A stretch of 64,000 nt of DNA from Ferruginibacter sp. (GCA_019638575.1 JAHBTN010000007.1:89064-153063), one strand, 5' to 3'. Counted from the stretch's first letter, positions 15,726 through 24,987 are shown. Numbers and translations are program-made. The notes: generated from the sequence alone by a model not told the origin.

Positions 15726-17666
15726 TTAGTGTTTTGTTTCCAGCACTTCAATTTTTCCATGTTTTCTTAATTCATATTCTTTTGCCATTAAGAATATCAA
15801 TGGGGTCACCAATAAAATATGTGTTGCAGATGTTAATACCCCGCCCACCATGGGCAATACAATAGGTTTCATCACATCACTACCTACACCGTGGCTCCAA
15901 AGAATGGGAATCAATGCAAAGAGAGAGACACTTACCGTCATTAATTTTGGCCGCAATCTTTTTGCTGCACCTGCAATTACATATTCCCGTAAATCTGCTT
16001 TTGTAATGGTATCTTTTGAATTACCTTTTTTATCAACCAATTGCTGCATGGCATCGTTGAGGTAAATCACCATAACAATACCAGTTTCTACCGCCAATCC
16101 AAACAAGGCAATGAAACCAACTGCTACTGCCACAGATAAATTCACACCCCAGAAATAGATCATTACTGCGCCACCAATTAAAGCAAATGGTATGGAAATC
16201 AAACTCAGGAATGCTTCTCTTGCATTGCGGAAGGCGAAATACATTGACAGGAAAATAATGAGCAGCACCACCGGTAAAATCATTTTCAATGTTTTTTCAC
16301 TGCGTATCAGGTTTTCATACTGGCCGCTCCACTCCAAAAAATACCCCTTGGGTAATTTGGTAATCATTTTATCCAGTTTTTCTTTAGCCTCATTAACAGT
16401 ACCGCCCAAATCCCTTTCCCGTACATTAAATAAAACCGTTCCCCTAAGCATCGCATTTTCAGAATTAATCATCGGGGGGCCTTCTGTGATTTTTACATCG
16501 GCAACAGCTTCTAATGGCACAGGACCAAATTTCATAGTTTGTACCTGTAAACGTTTTAAAGATTCAAGATTGCTTCTAAAATCCTGGCCAAATCTTGCAT
16601 TTACAGAAAAGCGCTGTCGCCCTTCTACGGTTGTAGTAAGCCGCATTCCGCCTAATGCTATTTCCACCACACTGTTTACATCATCCACAGTTAAACCGTA
16701 CCGTCCTATTTCATCCCGCTTTACAATAATGTCAATGTATTTGCCGCCAGTTATGGGTTCCACATACAAATCTTTTACACCTTCAATGCCTTCCAGTTCT
16801 TTTTTTACTTTTTCTGCAAAGGCATAAATCGTATCAAGGTTTTGTCCATATACTTTTACACCAACATCAGTTCGGATACCTGTTGAAAGCATATTGATAC
16901 GGTTGATAATAGGTTGTGTCCATCCGTTGGTAACACCGGGTATCTGCAACTTGGCATTGAGTTCATTGATAATATCATTTTTACTCAATCCCTTTCTCCA
17001 TTCCGATTGAGGTTTTAAAAGGATAATGGTTTCAATCATGCTGATGGGGGAATTGTCGGTTGCCGTGTTGGCTCGTCCTGCTTTGCCCAAAACATTCTTC
17101 ACTTCCGGTACAGATTTGATTAGTTTATCCTGTACTTGCAAAATCCGCTTGGCTTCACTGTTGGAAACATCCGGGAGTGTAACGGGCATGAATAAAATAG
17201 AGCCTTCATCCAGTGGCGGCATAAATTCTTTACCCAAACTAAGCAGCATAGGAATACTGATTGCCAAAGCAATGATGTTAACAGCCAGTGTTGTTTTTCG
17301 CCATTTGATACAGGTACGGATAACCGGCTCGTATATTTTTTCCAGTATTCGGTTTACCGGGTTTTTGGTTTCGGGCCTGAAACGCCCTTTCATAAAAAAG
17401 GAAATTAAAACGGGGGCTAAGGTTAGCACCAGCAACGCATCCACAATCATGATGAATGTTTTTGTGAATGCCAGCGGGTGGAAGAGTTTCCCTTCCTGGC
17501 CGGTTAGTAAAAACACCGGCAAAAAAGAAGTGATGATTATAATGGTAGAAAAGAATACACCCCTTGACACCTGTATGCTGGCTTTTTCAATCAACCGCAT
17601 CCTTTCCAACTCCGGAATACGGTAGTAGGTTTGTTTACGTTTTAGTTTATTGAACAATTTTTTCAT
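15726..17666 (-). CDS. cusA: CusA-like RND pump, C-terminal part (after in-frame stop)
   Basis: This 646-residue frame continues the gene at 17670-18971 in the same reading frame after TAA ACA. It starts at an ATG in a Lys-rich cytoplasmic loop (MKKLFNKLKRKQ) and then runs through IQVSRGVFFSTIIIITSFLP, the region following the fourth membrane helix in CusA. It carries the second periplasmic half, with NMLSTGIRTDVGVKV (the cleft Met region), and the last membrane helices. The two parts give about 1081 residues, the length of one CusA. The part either restarts translation at this ATG, as a second polypeptide, or is the dead 3' half of a broken gene. The TolC gene follows 20 bp later. Confidence 0.85.
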   Translation of the reverse strand: MKKLFNKLKRKQTYYRIPELERMRLIEKASIQVSRGVFFSTIIIITSFLPVFLLTGQEGKLFHPLAFTKTFIMIVDALLVLTLAPVLISFFMKGRFRPETKNPVNRILEKIYEPVIRTCIKWRKTTLAVNIIALAISIPMLLSLGKEFMPPLDEGSILFMPVTLPDVSNSEAKRILQVQDKLIKSVPEVKNVLGKAGRANTATDNSPISMIETIILLKPQSEWRKGLSKNDIINELNAKLQIPGVTNGWTQPIINRINMLSTGIRTDVGVKVYGQNLDTIYAFAEKVKKELEGIEGVKDLYVEPITGGKYIDIIVKRDEIGRYGLTVDDVNSVVEIALGGMRLTTTVEGRQRFSVNARFGQDFRSNLESLKRLQVQTMKFGPVPLEAVADVKITEGPPMINSENAMLRGTVLFNVRERDLGGTVNEAKEKLDKMITKLPKGYFLEWSGQYENLIRSEKTLKMILPVVLLIIFLSMYFAFRNAREAFLSLISIPFALIGGAVMIYFWGVNLSVAVAVGFIALFGLAVETGIVMVIYLNDAMQQLVDKKGNSKDTITKADLREYVIAGAAKRLRPKLMTVSVSLFALIPILWSHGVGSDVMKPIVLPMVGGVLTSATHILLVTPLIFLMAKEYELRKHGKIEVLETKH

Positions 17667-17669
17667 TGT

Positions 17670-18971
17670 TTAGGATTTAGGGGTGTGTTGATTTTGATAG
17701 TCTGATAAATGCCGGTAGGCATTCTCACTCATAATAATTCCATTGTCTACAATTACACCGATAGCCAGAGCAATACCTGTTAGTGACATGATATTGGAGG
17801 ATATACCAAACATATTCAGCAGGATGAAACTGATAGCAATGGTTATCGGAATCTGAATAATGATGCTTAATGCACTGCGCCAGTGAAAAAGAAAGATGAT
17901 AACGATCAGCGCCACTACAGCCATTTCTTCAATCAGTTTTATTTTAATGTTGCCGATGGCTGCTTCAATCAGTTCACTTCGGTCGTAGGCGGTTTTAAAG
18001 GTTACACCTTCGGGCAATCCTTTTTGCACATCTTTCATTTTCTCTTTTACGGCATTGATTACCTTATCTGCATTTTCGCCATAACGCATCACTACAATAC
18101 CACCCACTACCTCCCCTTCACCGTTTTCATCAAAAATGCCCAATCGTAAATCGCCACCCATCTGTACCGTGCCAATATCCTTCACCCTTACCGGAATACC
18201 ATTGTTGTTGCCCACTGCAATAGCTTCGATGTCGTCTTTATTTTTAATGTAGCCTAATCCCCGGATGATATAAGCCATATCACTCATTTCAAATTTGCGG
18301 CCGCCCACATCATTGTTACTGGCTTTTACTTTGTTCATTACATCCATCAGGCTTATGTTATAGAACTGTAATTTTACCGGATCAACCACTAACTGGTATT
18401 GTTTTTCAAAACCGCCAAAGGATGCCACTTCGGCAACACCGGGCACCGTTTGCAATGCCAGTTTTACATACCAGTCCTGCAAGGCTCTTTGTTCCCCGAG
18501 GTCAAGGTTTTTTGTGTCCAGTGTGTACCAGAAAACATGACCAACCCCTGTACCATCGGGGCCAAGTGTGGGTGTTACACCTGTAGGCAATAAGCGTTGT
18601 GCATAATTCAGCCGTTCCAGTACTCTTGTTCTTGCCCAATACACATCTACATCATCTTCAAAAATCACATACACAAAACTCATCCCGAACATAGAAGTGC
18701 CCCTGATGTTTTTCACTTTTGGAATGCCTTGCAAATTGCTTACCAGCGGATAGGTAACCTGGTCTTCCATGATCTGAGGGCCACGGCCCATCCATTCGGT
18801 AAAGACGATCACCTGGTTTTCGCTGAGATCAGGGATTGCATCAATGGGGTTTTTCTTGATGTTTATTATACCCCAGGTAAACAATCCTGCTGCAATCAGC
18901 AAAACGATGTACCGGTTTTTTAATGACCAGGAAATTAATTTAGGAATCATAATGATTTTTTTTGGCCTCAC
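17670..18971 (-). CDS. cusA: CusA-like RND pump, N-terminal part (ends at in-frame stop)
   Basis: A 433-residue N-terminal part of an HME-type RND permease: first membrane helix, the first periplasmic half (IPDLSENQVIVFTEW), then membrane helices 2 to 4. Helix 4 reads IALAIGVIVDNGIIMSENA: one Asp and the Glu, without the DFG of CzcA, as in CusA (monovalent Cu/Ag). The frame ends at TAA right after the cytoplasmic end of helix 4, in YQNQHTPKS, and resumes in the same frame two codons later. The first ATG of the longest form (MRPKK) is used; an ATG eight codons in (MIPKLISW) is a good alternative. First gene of the ten-gene cus/cop operon. Confidence 0.88.
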   Translation of the reverse strand: MRPKKIIMIPKLISWSLKNRYIVLLIAAGLFTWGIINIKKNPIDAIPDLSENQVIVFTEWMGRGPQIMEDQVTYPLVSNLQGIPKVKNIRGTSMFGMSFVYVIFEDDVDVYWARTRVLERLNYAQRLLPTGVTPTLGPDGTGVGHVFWYTLDTKNLDLGEQRALQDWYVKLALQTVPGVAEVASFGGFEKQYQLVVDPVKLQFYNISLMDVMNKVKASNNDVGGRKFEMSDMAYIIRGLGYIKNKDDIEAIAVGNNNGIPVRVKDIGTVQMGGDLRLGIFDENGEGEVVGGIVVMRYGENADKVINAVKEKMKDVQKGLPEGVTFKTAYDRSELIEAAIGNIKIKLIEEMAVVALIVIIFLFHWRSALSIIIQIPITIAISFILLNMFGISSNIMSLTGIALAIGVIVDNGIIMSENAYRHLSDYQNQHTPKS

Positions 18972-18977
18972 CCTCGT

Positions 18978-18998
18978 TCTCCCGATAAAATCGGGAGA
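18978..18998. repeat. perfect hairpin upstream of cusA
   Basis: TCTCCCGAT - AAA - ATCGGGAGA, a perfect 9-bp stem with a 3-nt loop; GGCCT (18964-18968) and AGGCC (18998-19002) extend it imperfectly. It lies in the 93-bp gap between the DUF3347 gene and cusA. No T-run follows on the minus strand, so an RNA-processing or repeat element is more likely than a terminator. Confidence 0.5.
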
Positions 18999-19064
18999 GG
19001 CCGGACAGGCGTTTATAATCTTTCAATCATACTAACGTATCAACATGGAAGCATGACTCAACAT

Positions 19065-19688
19065 TTATTTCATCATTTCTTCTACACTACCGCAGGTCAT
19101 CATCTTATCTCCAAAATAGGGATTGCGAATTTCCTTTGTTTCACTCAGCCACATGGCTCCTTTGTTATCCTGTGCCATTGGGCAATGATCATGATACAAA
19201 GCCATACCTGCACCAAATGCTTTTACCATATCGTACATATCTTTACTCATCATGACAAAATGCTCCCGCTGATGTTCAATTTTATTTTTCGAAATGTGTT
19301 CTGCATGTTCTTTCAGGTCGGCTTCAATATCATCATATACTTTTTTCTGGTCGGCACTCAATAGTGATTTATCAAACCCCTTCATAACATCAACCATTTT
19401 TCCTGAGGCTGCAGCCGCTTCAGTTTCATTTTCGTTAGCCAGCGCATTTTTAACCGCCAGGTAATCTGCCACCATTGATTTCATAAAGGTTGAAACAGCG
19501 GGATCAACAGTAGCGAATGTGGTTGCTACCATTTTCACATTGTCATCTGCCGTCGTATTGTCTTTCATGGGCATGGGCATACTGTCATGGTTCATACCCG
19601 TGCTGTTGTCTTTTGCAGAATTGTTGCTGTTGCAGGAAACCACGGCTACAGCTGCGATTACCATTAAAGCAAGGATTATCTTTTTCAT
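19065..19688 (-). CDS. DUF3347 lipoprotein, metal-locus associated
   Basis: A 207-residue lipoprotein (lipobox VAVVSC, C19) with a Met/His linker (MNHDSMPMPMKD) and a DUF3347 domain at about 60-205. Diagnostic signatures are HDHCPMAQDNKGAMWLSE and NPYFGDKMMTCG, which carry conserved Cys, His and Met. In family members these are thought to bind copper in the periplasm; related domains occur fused to CusB-type adaptors. It lies 19 bp after the three-HMBD gene and upstream of cusA. Confidence 0.88.
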   Translation of the reverse strand: MKKIILALMVIAAVAVVSCNSNNSAKDNSTGMNHDSMPMPMKDNTTADDNVKMVATTFATVDPAVSTFMKSMVADYLAVKNALANENETEAAAASGKMVDVMKGFDKSLLSADQKKVYDDIEADLKEHAEHISKNKIEHQREHFVMMSKDMYDMVKAFGAGMALYHDHCPMAQDNKGAMWLSETKEIRNPYFGDKMMTCGSVEEMMK

Positions 19689-19707
19689 TTGTATAATTTT
19701 TAGTTGA

Positions 19708-20166
19708 TTAATGTTTGTGATTGGAATGATCGTCTTTTTGCTCTTTTAACGCCATGCCACATTTAGGGCAGTTACCGGGCTTATCATAAGTTTTATCCCC
19801 TTCGCATTTCATGGGGCAGCTATAAGCTACAACAGCCGTTTCTTTTTCTTTCAAAGCCATACCGCATTTTGAACATTTACCGGGTTTGTCGCTCGTTACA
19901 TCCGGATGCATGGGACAGGTATAGGTTTTCATTACTTCCATTTTCATTTGTTCTTTGTTGGATTTGGTTAAATCCATCCCGCATTTGGGGCATTTGCCTG
20001 GTTTATCATAGGTTTTATCTCCCTCGCATTTCATGGGGCAACTGTATTTCATCTGCTCCATTTTTTGTTTAGGTGCTTTTGATTTTTGTTTTGTACTGTC
20101 CTGTGCAAACAGGGAAACAGATACGATGGTTAACGCCGCCATCATCAGCATCTTAATTGCTTTCAT
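19708..20166 (-). CDS. secreted protein with three HMBD repeats
   Basis: The start at 20166 (MKAIKMLMMA) gives a clean signal peptide cut near LFAQ and a 152-residue product; an upstream ATG at 20238 would add 24 residues that spoil it. Three heavy-metal-binding repeats follow: YSCPMKCEGD with CPKCGM (41-63), YTCPMHPDV with CSKCGM (82-103), and YSCPMKCEGD with CPKCGM (115-138). Repeats 1 and 3 are nearly identical, which points to internal duplication. The tail is HSNHKH. The protein probably buffers copper or silver in the periplasm; no enzymatic part is visible. Confidence 0.85.
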   Translation of the reverse strand: MKAIKMLMMAALTIVSVSLFAQDSTKQKSKAPKQKMEQMKYSCPMKCEGDKTYDKPGKCPKCGMDLTKSNKEQMKMEVMKTYTCPMHPDVTSDKPGKCSKCGMALKEKETAVVAYSCPMKCEGDKTYDKPGNCPKCGMALKEQKDDHSNHKH

Positions 20167-20266
20167 TTTAATTTGATTTAATTGTAAAAAATTGCAAAAT
20201 ACATAGCATAGGTAAATGCCAATAGCCCGGCAAATCAATTGCCTGGCTCAACAAGTGGGAACTGTA

Positions 20267-20665
20267 TTAAATACGGAAAACGCAGTTGCGAATGTAAACG
20301 GGAACGCCTTGCGTTCGGGGAGGAGCATTGCTGTTAGGGCTTTCTTCAGTTAAAGAAGGAAATGCTATTTCGGGTAATTGAATATAGGCAGACGGTAAAG
20401 CTGTTGCCATTAACTGCATCAATTGCAGGTTACTCTCGGTTACCTTTTGTGCTGAATCATCTTTTAAAAATTTGTGTTCATCCTTGCAGCAGCCGTTATC
20501 TTTTGACTCGGTTTTCTCCATGCCGCAGTTACCGCAGGTTTTGGAATTTTGATGTCCCAAACCCCAATCGGCCAGCTTGCCCATGCAATAATGCATGTGT
20601 ATCGTGGCTCCTGAAGAAGTACCCAGATACAAAACGGCTAATATGGCGGTGATGAACTTTTTCAT
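20267..20665 (-). CDS. HYC_CC_PP family secreted protein
   Basis: A 132-residue protein with a signal peptide (1-20) and the three marks from which the family takes its name: HYC at 25-27 (HMHYCMGK), CC at 59-60 (NGCCKDE) and PP at 115-116 (NAPPRT). A further pair CGNC lies at 44-47. Cys and His content suggests metal binding, but the role is unknown. It is the nearest gene upstream of the HMBD protein, separated by a 100-bp gap that may hold a promoter. Confidence 0.8.
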   Translation of the reverse strand: MKKFITAILAVLYLGTSSGATIHMHYCMGKLADWGLGHQNSKTCGNCGMEKTESKDNGCCKDEHKFLKDDSAQKVTESNLQLMQLMATALPSAYIQLPEIAFPSLTEESPNSNAPPRTQGVPVYIRNCVFRI

Positions 20666-20831
20666 GTTTTAAACTGCTACAAAAGTATAACAATTTTTTT
20701 GAGGATTCTTACATAATTCTGCTAACTATTTATACTTAAATGACTTAAACCCTATTTACAACAGTCTTTTTTGCGTACAAAAAGGAATTTAAAAGCTTTC
20801 CAGAAAAACTGCCCTATTGATCTAAATAGTA

Positions 20832-21605
20832 TCATAATAACATCGTTAACAGCATGGCCGCACTCATTCCAATCATCAGTGCATCTTCAATAATTGTAAT
20901 GGTGCTCATGGGTAAATTAAATACATCGCCCAGGCAGGCACATTTTATTTTACGCTTATTGAAAACACTTTGCAGCACACCAATTATACTTACTGACATT
21001 ACAATAAAGGTAATACTATTGGTTAGTATGGGATTGAAACCGGTAAGGAATGCAATTCCCAGGGCCAGCTCAATGAAGGCATAAACATACCCCCAACTGT
21101 TCCATTTTTTTGCAATCACATCATACATCGAGTAACTCTCCGCAAAGCCTTTCAGGTTAAGCAATTTGAAAAATGAAAAAACCAAAAAGAACCCGGCCAT
21201 AAAATTACTCATCCAGCGCATCCATACAAAATCACCAACTACCCATTCGTTCAGCATGGTTATACCGGTAATAAATGCAAATATTAACAGAATGGGTTTG
21301 TAAGTTGCTAACCAGGTACTGGTTTCTTCAACTTCTTCTGTATTAACTGGCAGGTGCTGTTGATTGTTATCTGTTAATTGATATTTCGGATAGTCTTTCA
21401 ATGCTTCCTGTAAAATGGCTGTTGCGATGTGCTTATCCATTTTGATAGTTGCTTCACCTTTGGCAAGATCAATATTTACATCACTTACTGCATCTACTTT
21501 TGATAAAAGGTTTTGCACTTTTGCCTGGCAACCGGTGCAGGTCATTCCGGAAACTTTATAGGTATGTGTCATGTCTGTTAATTTCATGACACAAAGTTCC
21601 TTCAA
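20832..21605 (-). CDS. HMA domain fused to MauE/DoxX-type membrane protein
   Basis: A 257-residue fusion. Residues about 12-80 form a heavy-metal-associated domain with VSGMTCTGCQAKV. After a linker, residues about 105-255 form a four-helix MauE/DoxX-like membrane domain with the motif KCACLGDVFNLP near 223-234. The CxC in the membrane part suggests thiol or metal chemistry at the membrane. The first ATG (MKELCVMK) is used; MKLTDMTHTY, six codons in, is a good alternative. The gap 20666-20831 shows nothing I can name. Confidence 0.82.
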   Translation of the reverse strand: MKELCVMKLTDMTHTYKVSGMTCTGCQAKVQNLLSKVDAVSDVNIDLAKGEATIKMDKHIATAILQEALKDYPKYQLTDNNQQHLPVNTEEVEETSTWLATYKPILLIFAFITGITMLNEWVVGDFVWMRWMSNFMAGFFLVFSFFKLLNLKGFAESYSMYDVIAKKWNSWGYVYAFIELALGIAFLTGFNPILTNSITFIVMSVSIIGVLQSVFNKRKIKCACLGDVFNLPMSTITIIEDALMIGMSAAMLLTMLL

Positions 21606-21648
21606 ACGGGAAGTAGTATTGTTACAGAATTATGGATATGATTTATAC

Positions 21649-22266
21649 CTAAACGGCTTTTTTTTGAAAGCTGCAAAAAGTAAATGACTGCGAAGTATTA
21701 AAAGGCGTTTGATGTATTTCCTCAATACATTTTATTTTTTTGAAATTTTTGGAAAGCGCATTGGTGAGTTGCTGCTGCGAATAGCGGTGAACCGGCAGGC
21801 CGCTGCATTTTTCGGGGCCTTTTTCTGAGAATGTACCTACAATCAATTTGCCTTCATCTTTAACGGAACCGGCAATCTGTTTTTTATATGCCGTTATATC
21901 TTTTTTATCAGTCACAAAGTGAAACACAGCCCTGTCGTGCCAGCAATCATATTTTTTTACGGGATGAAAATTCAATACATCCGATTCAACCCACTTAATT
22001 CTATTTGCTTTTTTGCCTAAACGCTTCCGGGCATTTTGCAGGGCTTTGGCAGAAATATCGAGTACGGTAATATCTTTATAGCCTTCCTGCAATAAAACAT
22101 CGGCCAGGTAACTGTCGCCACCACCTACATCAATTATGGCAGCATCTTTAGGAATATTTAAGTCTTTAATGAATTGTACCGACGTTTCGGGGAAGGGCTG
22201 AAACCAGCTTTTTTCTGAATCGGCTTTTGTTTCAAATACTTTTTCCCAGTGTTGTTTTAGCGGCAT
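21649..22266 (-). CDS. class I SAM-dependent methyltransferase
   Basis: A 205-residue cytoplasmic enzyme with motif I AIIDVGGGDSYLAD (about 43-56) and the strand-2 motif VLDIS. WHDRAVFHFVTD near 108-119 is typical of the thiopurine- or tellurite-type small-molecule methyltransferase group. The substrate is unknown. It is 43 bp from its neighbours on both sides and co-directional with them. It is not closely similar to the methyltransferase at 11205-11870. Confidence 0.75.
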   Translation of the reverse strand: MPLKQHWEKVFETKADSEKSWFQPFPETSVQFIKDLNIPKDAAIIDVGGGDSYLADVLLQEGYKDITVLDISAKALQNARKRLGKKANRIKWVESDVLNFHPVKKYDCWHDRAVFHFVTDKKDITAYKKQIAGSVKDEGKLIVGTFSEKGPEKCSGLPVHRYSQQQLTNALSKNFKKIKCIEEIHQTPFNTSQSFTFCSFQKKAV

Positions 22267-22309
22267 GTTACAAAATTAAAATGTTTGTTATTGAATTGCG
22301 TAACATAAG

Positions 22310-22870
22310 TTACAATTCATCCAGTGATTTTCGTTGCGGATTACCCAATTTTTTAAAATGACTTGGGGTAAGCCCCGTAATTTTCTTAAACTGTGCTGAA
22401 ATATGGGCCACACTGCTGTATCCTAACCGGAAAGAAATTTCGCTGAGATTGAGTTCACCATATACCAGCCATTCTTTTACTTTTTCAATTTTTTGGAGGA
22501 TAAAAAATTGTTCAACCGTAATTCCTTCCACTTCGGAAAACAAACGGGAGATATAGCTGTAGTCTTTATGGAGGGCATTACTCAAATATACACTGATGCT
22601 GAAATGTTCTTCTACATAGCCTGACTGTACTTTTTTGATAAGCAGGCTTTTTATTTTTTCAATCTGTTTTTGCTTTTTATCGTCCAATATTTCAAAGCCC
22701 AATTGCAATAAGCGGCTGTTAAGCTGCTGCATTTGCTTTACAGATGGTTGTTTGCTTAGTTCTGCCTCTCCCATTGAAACTTTAAGGGGTTTCAGTTTCA
22801 GGTTTTCCAGTTCCTGCTTAACCACCATGATGCAGCGGTTGCAAACCATGTTTTTTATGTAGAGATTCAT
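22310..22870 (-). CDS. AraC-family regulator with HMA-like N-terminus
   Basis: Starting at the ATG at 22870 (MNLYIKNMVCNRC) gives a 186-residue protein; an earlier ATG at 22960 adds 30 residues of no recognised type. The N-terminus resembles an HMA domain with the metal-site pair C10/C13. The C-terminal half (about 85-180) is an AraC DNA-binding domain ending GLTPSHFKK. It may sense a soft metal directly and regulate the genes downstream on the same strand. It is divergent from another AraC gene at 23114. Confidence 0.8.
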   Translation of the reverse strand: MNLYIKNMVCNRCIMVVKQELENLKLKPLKVSMGEAELSKQPSVKQMQQLNSRLLQLGFEILDDKKQKQIEKIKSLLIKKVQSGYVEEHFSISVYLSNALHKDYSYISRLFSEVEGITVEQFFILQKIEKVKEWLVYGELNLSEISFRLGYSSVAHISAQFKKITGLTPSHFKKLGNPQRKSLDEL

Positions 22871-23113
22871 TCGATAAGTCTTATGTTCATCACTTTCAAA
22901 CATCAAAAATAAGCTGAAAAAACAATAGAGTATAGTTTGGTTTTTTAATCCATCTTTCATTTTCTAATTATCCAAGTCTATGTTATTCTCTCTTTTTTTC
23001 CTTTTATAGGTAAAATTATATGAGTTAAAAAGAAGTAATTCACTTGAAAAAATTAACTTTATAACCGATTAATCCCTAGTCATTCCTTTTTATCCGGCTG
23101 TAAGAGTGAAAAT

Positions 23114-24091
23114 ATGATTCGTATGAATTTAGAACTTACTTTACCCAATGATTCAATTCTTGAGTTCCAGCCTGGGCTACCTCCTGATTATGATGGCCCC
23201 CTTCTTAGAGGTTCAACTGCTGTGTCAGCAAAGGCTAATCTTGCAGAAGTAGTAATGCAACAATTAACAGGTGTTGACTATTTTATAAGATTAAGTTCAG
23301 GCAGGCTACTAAAGAAGATTTTTGCAAAAGGGAAGATTTCTCAATATGGCCTGTACACTAATTTTGTACTTAAAAATGATGCCAGAAAGGAGTTAAGCAC
23401 TATTGGTAAATTTCATTTAAGGAAAGATCAATACATTTCATATTTAACCAAAGAAACAAACTGTAGCATATTATTTGGAAAAGATGAAGACTTCAGTACA
23501 ATTGATTTTTTTTATTCCCCAAAATTGCTGCAGGAGTTGATTCCATTCTTTCCGGAACTATATCAGTTACTTGAGAAATCACCTCAAACGATATTAAATG
23601 GGAAAGGCGGTTGGTCTGTTCCTTCAATGAAAGAAATTACCAATCAAATTCTTAATTGTCCATATGACGAAACAACAAGGCAATTTTATTATGATATAAA
23701 AGTTCGGGAATTATTATTTCAAATATTAGAGATATCGTTCAAAAGAAACAACAAATCATATCACTTTACGCCATTCGAAACGGCAAGAATTCATGAAGCC
23801 CGTTCTATACTTGAGAAATATATAGACAAAAAACCTCCTTCAATAAGGTCACTTTCACGTCAGGTAGCATTAAATGAGTTTAAACTAAAATCCGGATTTA
23901 GGAAATATTTTCACAGTGGAATATCTGAATGGTTGATGGAACAAAAAATGCAACAGGCAAGGCAACTTATTCTAAATACCAATAAGCCAGTAAAAGAAAT
24001 AGCAGGTTTAGTAGGCTATCCCCGCACCACTAATTTCATTACAGCTTTTCGTAGACAGTTTGGGATAACGCCGGGAGCTTTAAGACGGTAA
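23114..24091 (+). CDS. AraC-family transcriptional regulator
   Basis: A 325-residue regulator with an unassigned N-terminal sensing part and a C-terminal AraC DNA-binding domain (about 230-324): RSLSRQVALNEFKLKSGFRK as first helix-turn-helix, and KEIAGLVGYPRTTNFITAFR with FGITPGALRR as the second. This layout resembles PchR/YbtA-type regulators, which respond to a small ligand such as a siderophore; that is a guess from layout. It is divergent from the metal AraC gene, and the 153 bp between them must hold both promoters. Confidence 0.85.
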   Translation: MIRMNLELTLPNDSILEFQPGLPPDYDGPLLRGSTAVSAKANLAEVVMQQLTGVDYFIRLSSGRLLKKIFAKGKISQYGLYTNFVLKNDARKELSTIGKFHLRKDQYISYLTKETNCSILFGKDEDFSTIDFFYSPKLLQELIPFFPELYQLLEKSPQTILNGKGGWSVPSMKEITNQILNCPYDETTRQFYYDIKVRELLFQILEISFKRNNKSYHFTPFETARIHEARSILEKYIDKKPPSIRSLSRQVALNEFKLKSGFRKYFHSGISEWLMEQKMQQARQLILNTNKPVKEIAGLVGYPRTTNFITAFRRQFGITPGALRR

Positions 24092-24179
24092 GAATACTGC
24101 TTGCAAAACTTTATTATCCACTTACAAACAGGTTTGATAAAATCGAATGAAAATAATATAAGAACTTTGTTTTTCATAG

Positions 24180-24647
24180 ATGCTGTTTATGAAAAACAAA
24201 GAAGTTTTAAATCGATTAAATCTTATAACCTGCTATCTCCTTGTCTTTTTGTTTACGTATACAGGGATAAGTAAATTAATAGATCATAGTGCTTTCCTTT
24301 CATCGCTCCTGCAATCTACTGTCATCAGAAACCAGGCGTCATTCATTTCATGGTTCATTCCAATATTTGAGCTTCTAACAGTTGTTCTACTACTATCTAA
24401 CAAATACAGTAAAATTGGACTTCTATTTTCTTTATTGCTATTGATAATATTTACTCTTTACATTGCTTATATGATTTTATTCGTTCCACATCTACCCTGT
24501 TCTTGTGGGGGCGTATTAAAAGAGCTTTCCTGGAGTAATCACATTCTTTTTAACAGCTTTTTTATACTACTGATTGTTATTTCTTTATTTTCTACCAAGC
24601 ATAAACTTTTTATTGCAATAAACAGGACAAGCCGAAAACCTGTATAA
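24180..24647 (+). CDS. MauE/DoxX-type membrane protein
   Basis: A 155-residue protein with four hydrophobic helices (about 15-32, 60-75, 83-103, 118-138) and the motif HLPCSCGGVLKELSW near 104-118. That CxC before a re-entrant helix is typical of MauE-like redox-associated membrane proteins. An ATG three codons in (MKNKE) may be the real start. Its neighbour, a DUF6520 gene, and the nearby TlpA gene suggest a thiol-redox function. Confidence 0.75.
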   Translation: MLFMKNKEVLNRLNLITCYLLVFLFTYTGISKLIDHSAFLSSLLQSTVIRNQASFISWFIPIFELLTVVLLLSNKYSKIGLLFSLLLLIIFTLYIAYMILFVPHLPCSCGGVLKELSWSNHILFNSFFILLIVISLFSTKHKLFIAINRTSRKPV

Positions 24648-24684
24648 AATAGTAGGCAATATCTATTCATTTAAATATTATTGT

Positions 24685-24978
24685 ATGAAAAAGTATTTCG
24701 GATTTTTTGTTGTTCTACTGGCTGTAGCAACATCTGCCTTCACTGTTACCCATAAAAAAGCAAAACTTGTGGGAAACAGCTATTCCTATGATATGTATGG
24801 CCTTCCTGGACAGGATGACGCTGCAAATATCAACAATCCGGCAAATTATACCCTTGTAGGTACCGGATCCCTGGGCTGCATAGGATCTGCACATCGTTGT
24901 GGTGTAGAAGATGCAACTGATGATGGGTTTAATCACCCTGATTTTACTAAAACTTATACACCCAAAGACAGGAATTAG
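24685..24978 (+). CDS. DUF6520-like small secreted protein
   Basis: A 97-residue protein with a signal peptide (1-19, ending near SAFT) and a short mature part containing CIGSAHRCGV (two Cys near 72 and 79). From memory this matches the DUF6520 family, which commonly follows MauE-type genes in Sphingobacteria. Function unknown. A bidirectional terminator follows. Confidence 0.7.
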   Translation: MKKYFGFFVVLLAVATSAFTVTHKKAKLVGNSYSYDMYGLPGQDDAANINNPANYTLVGTGSLGCIGSAHRCGVEDATDDGFNHPDFTKTYTPKDRN

Positions 24979-24987
24979 TAAAAACTG

